A DNA stretch of 64,000 nt from Bradyrhizobium sp. AZCC 1610. Its GTDB lineage: Bacteria > Pseudomonadota > Alphaproteobacteria > Rhizobiales > Xanthobacteraceae. A model generated the notes under the pieces. The model saw only the letters and a program-made list of their open reading frames with translations, was not told the DNA's origin and searched no databases. The stretch is taken from contig NZ_JAZHRR010000001.1 of assembly GCF_036924515.1 (NCBI RefSeq), forward strand, positions 2,885,001 to 2,949,000, in the 5' to 3' direction. Shown here one piece after another: positions 62,055-64,000 of the stretch; position 1 is the stretch's first letter, and each line of letters opens with the position of its first letter. A program made the translations under genes and the position numbers.

Positions 62055-62951
62055 CTATTGGGGCGCTGCGGTAAATTGCGCCCGCAGCCAGGCCTGCACT
62101 GCCTCGATCGGTTCCGTCAGCGGCCTGTTGTGGTCGCGCACCAGGTGCAAGGAGAAGCCTTCAAGTTCCGGTCCGAACGGGACCACCAGCGTGCCCTGCG
62201 CCAGTTCGTCGGAGACGAGCAGCAGGCTATGCAGCGCGATCCCGGCGCCGGCGACGGTCGCCTGGATCGCATGGGTCTCATCGCTGAAGTGCAGACCCGC
62301 CCGCGCATCGATACCGTCAATGCCGGCAATTTTCAGCCAGCGACGCCAAGTCGGATTGCGGGGATCGCGACGATACCAGTCGAAGTGCAGCAAGGTTGCT
62401 GACCGCAGGTCGCTCGCTTTCTTGATACCGAGACGCGGACTTGCGACCGGCGCAAAGCGATCGACGGTCAGGGGCTCGGCGACCAGATCGGGGTAGGGTC
62501 CGGGGCCGTAGCGCAGGGCGAGATCAGCGGCGCCCGAACGGAGGTCGACGGCTTCCAACGTCGCGAGCATCGTGAGATCAATATCCGGTCGTGCCCTGCG
62601 AAATGCCGCGATGCGCGGCACCAGCCACTTGGCCGTGAAAGCAGGCGTCGCGGAGAGCGTGACAGCGGTGCGCCGCTGTCTGCTGCTCAAGCCATCGATG
62701 ACGCGCGCAAAGGAATCGAAGCCGTCGCGCAGAACCGGCAGCAAGACTTGCCCTTCCGCCGTGAGCGCCACCTGGCGCGTGCGCCGTTCGAACAGGCTTA
62801 CGCCGATCGCTTCCTCCAACTGCCGTACCTGATGACTGATCGCCGTTGGCGTGACGTGCAGTTCGTGGGCTGCGTGCTTGAAGCTCAGATGTCGTGCGGC
62901 GGCCTCGAACGCGCGCAGACCAGTTAGTGGAGGCAGATGTCTCATCGCCAA
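62055..62951 (-). CDS. LysR-family transcriptional regulator (GcvA-like)
   Basis: A 298-aa LTTR. The HTH reads LPPLTGLRAFEAAARHLSFK then ELHVTPTAISHQVRQLEEAI (about 5-64), typical of the GcvA clade. The effector domain (about 90-295) includes VDLRSGAADLALRYGPGPYP and QATVAGAGIALHSLLLVSDE. It is divergent from the azoreductase gene across a 103-bp region full of inverted repeats, so it probably controls that gene and itself. Effector unknown, possibly a quinone or electrophile. Confidence 0.92.
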   Translation of the reverse strand: MAMRHLPPLTGLRAFEAAARHLSFKHAAHELHVTPTAISHQVRQLEEAIGVSLFERRTRQVALTAEGQVLLPVLRDGFDSFARVIDGLSSRQRRTAVTLSATPAFTAKWLVPRIAAFRRARPDIDLTMLATLEAVDLRSGAADLALRYGPGPYPDLVAEPLTVDRFAPVASPRLGIKKASDLRSATLLHFDWYRRDPRNPTWRRWLKIAGIDGIDARAGLHFSDETHAIQATVAGAGIALHSLLLVSDELAQGTLVVPFGPELEGFSLHLVRDHNRPLTEPIEAVQAWLRAQFTAAPQ

Positions 62952-62986
62952 AGCCTATAGATGAATTCAGCTCAGCCATAGGCTGA
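62952..62986. promoter_or_regulatory. Overlapping inverted repeats in the LysR-azoR intergenic region
   Basis: TCAGCC-ATA-GGCTGA (62972-62986) is a perfect palindrome. AGCCTAT (62952-62958) also pairs with ATAGGCT (62978-62984), so one AGCC-type half-site can combine in two ways. This nested arrangement next to the LysR start suits recognition and activation sites of an LTTR. Confidence 0.55.
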
Positions 62987-63054
62987 ATAATTCGCGTTTG
63001 TCAACGCGGATTAATGGGCACAAATGTACCCACACGGATGAAGGAGGCTAAGCC

Positions 63055-63744
63055 ATGAAGTTGTTACAAATTGATTCCAGCGCGCGTTGCCAAGCCTCAG
63101 ACCGGAGCCCGCGGGGATCGCATACACGCAGACTCACCGAGCGATTTACCCGGCGCTGGCTGCAACACCGGCCGAATGATTTTCTGGTCAGTCGCGATGT
63201 CGGCCAATCACCGCCGCATCCGGTCACCGAAAAGTGGATCGGCGCCGCCTTCACGAAGTCTGATCAACGCGAGCCCTGGATGAAGGAGACGCTCGTGGAA
63301 AGCGACGCGCTGATCGATGAACTGATCGCAGCCGATCTGATCGTGGCTGGCGTGCCGATGTACAATTTCGGCATGCCCGCGCAGTTCAAGGCCTATATCG
63401 ACAATGTCGTGCGGGTCGGCCGCACGTTCGGCTTTGACCGTTCACGGCCGGACGATCCCTATACACCGCTGCTGGCAGGCATGGACAAGCGCCTCATCCT
63501 GCTCGGTTCGCGCGGCGATTACGGGTACGATCCCGGCGGACGCATCGCTCACATCAATCATGTGGAAGGTGCCATCCGCGACGTGTTCGCGTTTCTCGGC
63601 GTCACCGCGTTCCACAGCGTTGCAATCGAGTATGACGAGTTCGGCGGCGATCGATTGCAGGCGTCGATTGCGGCGGCCGAACGCACCGTCGATGACCTGG
63701 TCGACCGGTTGGTGGAGGAAGCGGAGCCGCGGCGAGCGGCGTGA
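63055..63744 (+). CDS. azoR: FMN-dependent NADH:quinone oxidoreductase / azoreductase
   Basis: A 229-aa flavodoxin-like protein, with AAGGAGG eight bases before the ATG. MKLLQIDSSAR is the standard AzoR start (FMN phosphate loop), followed by SHTRRLTERFTRRW. AADLIVAGVPMYNFGMPAQFKAYIDNV and RVGRTFGF are the diagnostic FMN-contact motifs, with LILLGSRGDYG near the isoalloxazine ring. It reduces quinones and azo compounds by two electrons and protects from thiol stress. Controlled probably by the divergent LysR gene. Confidence 0.94.
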   Translation: MKLLQIDSSARCQASDRSPRGSHTRRLTERFTRRWLQHRPNDFLVSRDVGQSPPHPVTEKWIGAAFTKSDQREPWMKETLVESDALIDELIAADLIVAGVPMYNFGMPAQFKAYIDNVVRVGRTFGFDRSRPDDPYTPLLAGMDKRLILLGSRGDYGYDPGGRIAHINHVEGAIRDVFAFLGVTAFHSVAIEYDEFGGDRLQASIAAAERTVDDLVDRLVEEAEPRRAA

Positions 63745-63780
63745 GCCCGGATGGAGTGGCGCGGAGGTAGCGGCCCCAGT

Positions 63781-63864
63781 CGTCATTGCGAGGAGCGCAA
63801 GCGACGAAGCAATCCATCTATCCCTACGCGGAGGCATGGATTGCTTCGCTTCGCTCGCAATGAC
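63781..63864. repeat. Palindromic repeat (CGTCATTGCGAG family)
   Basis: CGTCATTGCGAGGAGCGCAA at 63781 pairs with GCTTCGCTCGCAATGACG ending at 63864, with GAAGCAATCCAT/ATGGATTGCTTC as the inner stem. The same unit opens the long repeat at 31763. Confidence 0.85.
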
Positions 63865-63875
63865 GGCTGTGGCGG

Positions 63876-64000
63876 CTACCCGCCTTGCCTCAACCGCGCC
63901 AGCACCTTCAGTCCGCCGTAACCGTCAGCCGGCAACAGCCCCATCTTGGTCTGATAGTCCTTCACCGCCTTCATGGTGTCGTTGCCGACGCGGCCGTCGG
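63876..64000 (-). CDS. C-terminal end of a lytic murein transglycosylase with peptidoglycan-binding domain (5' truncated by window)
   Basis: Read leftward from the right edge, the frame encodes DGRVGNDTMKAVKDYQTKMG then LLPADGYGGLKVLARLRQGG and a TAG at 63876-63878. This is the last part of a PG_binding_1 domain (GRxGxxTxxAVxxFQ... LPxDGY) in the form that ends MltB-family lytic transglycosylases of Rhizobiales, which cleave peptidoglycan to 1,6-anhydro-MurNAc products, the type of product that AnmK recycles. Only about 40 codons are visible, so the catalytic domain is outside. Confidence 0.7.
   Translation of the reverse strand, partial: DGRVGNDTMKAVKDYQTKMGLLPADGYGGLKVLARLRQGG

Overview
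The window looks like chromosome from a GC-rich alphaproteobacterium of the Bradyrhizobium/Rhodopseudomonas group. The evidence is a complete SUF operon of rhizobial layout, several Omp25/RopB-type small beta-barrel proteins with AADx(A/P)ARPYxKAP-like N-termini, class I PhaC, a NodU-type carbamoyltransferase, and the dispersed palindromic repeats typical of Bradyrhizobium. Taxonomy is inferred from gene content and from memory of such genomes, not from a search. No rRNA, tRNA, CRISPR array, complete insertion sequence or phage was seen.

Layout. 0-5 kb: 3' end of a 3-hydroxyisobutyrate dehydrogenase-like gene, an EamA exporter, an XRE-cupin regulator translationally coupled to a cupin protein behind a tandem operator, and a NodU-like carbamoyltransferase. 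5-12 kb: SRPBCC protein, M23 peptidase, a single-cysteine Bcp peroxiredoxin with a histone H1-like tail, and a 1267-aa AsmA-like protein. 12-18 kb: class A beta-lactamase divergent from an AmpR-like LysR regulator, MFS transporter, tyrS divergent from anmK, and a GST gene behind an ATGCAT-rich operator. 18.5-26.6 kb: alpha/beta hydrolase, then the Fe-S assembly operon (class I cysteine desulfurase, sufB, a 67-aa membrane protein, sufC, sufD, sufS, sufT, sufA), with ATGA overlaps at sufD/sufS/sufT and candidate Irr boxes before sufB. 26.7-33.7 kb: TfoX-like protein, diguanylate cyclase, RhlE helicase, secreted caspase-like protein, a long dispersed repeat, and an FAD monooxygenase.

33.9-41.9 kb is a plastic segment. 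It holds three small outer-membrane beta-barrel genes, an intact SDR plus a decayed 3' remnant of a second copy, a frameshifted hypothetical gene, and a 230-bp duplication of the 3' end of parE that brackets a broken higB and an intact higA, next to complete parE. 42-47 kb: PEGA-like lipoprotein, DedA protein, Tat-exported MBL hydrolase, then a PaiB-like/argC/methyltransferase operon preceded by a possible leaderless leader peptide with four consecutive Arg codons. 47-60 kb: a double beta-barrel OMP, MAPEG protein, phaC, a small lipoprotein, aminotransferase-hom-glpX-HAD cluster, orphan antitoxin, an MCP-like protein with reversed domain order, and recJ. 60-64 kb: an AT-richer probable nuclease-fold gene, an SDR, a LysR regulator divergent from an azoreductase, and the C-terminus of a lytic transglycosylase.

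The most interesting candidates for follow-up are the Arg-codon leader upstream of the argC operon, the parE 3'-end duplication around higBA, the H1-tailed single-Cys Bcp, the reversed MCP, the embedded suf membrane protein and the tandem XRE operator. All functional statements come from reading motifs by eye. No database search was run.
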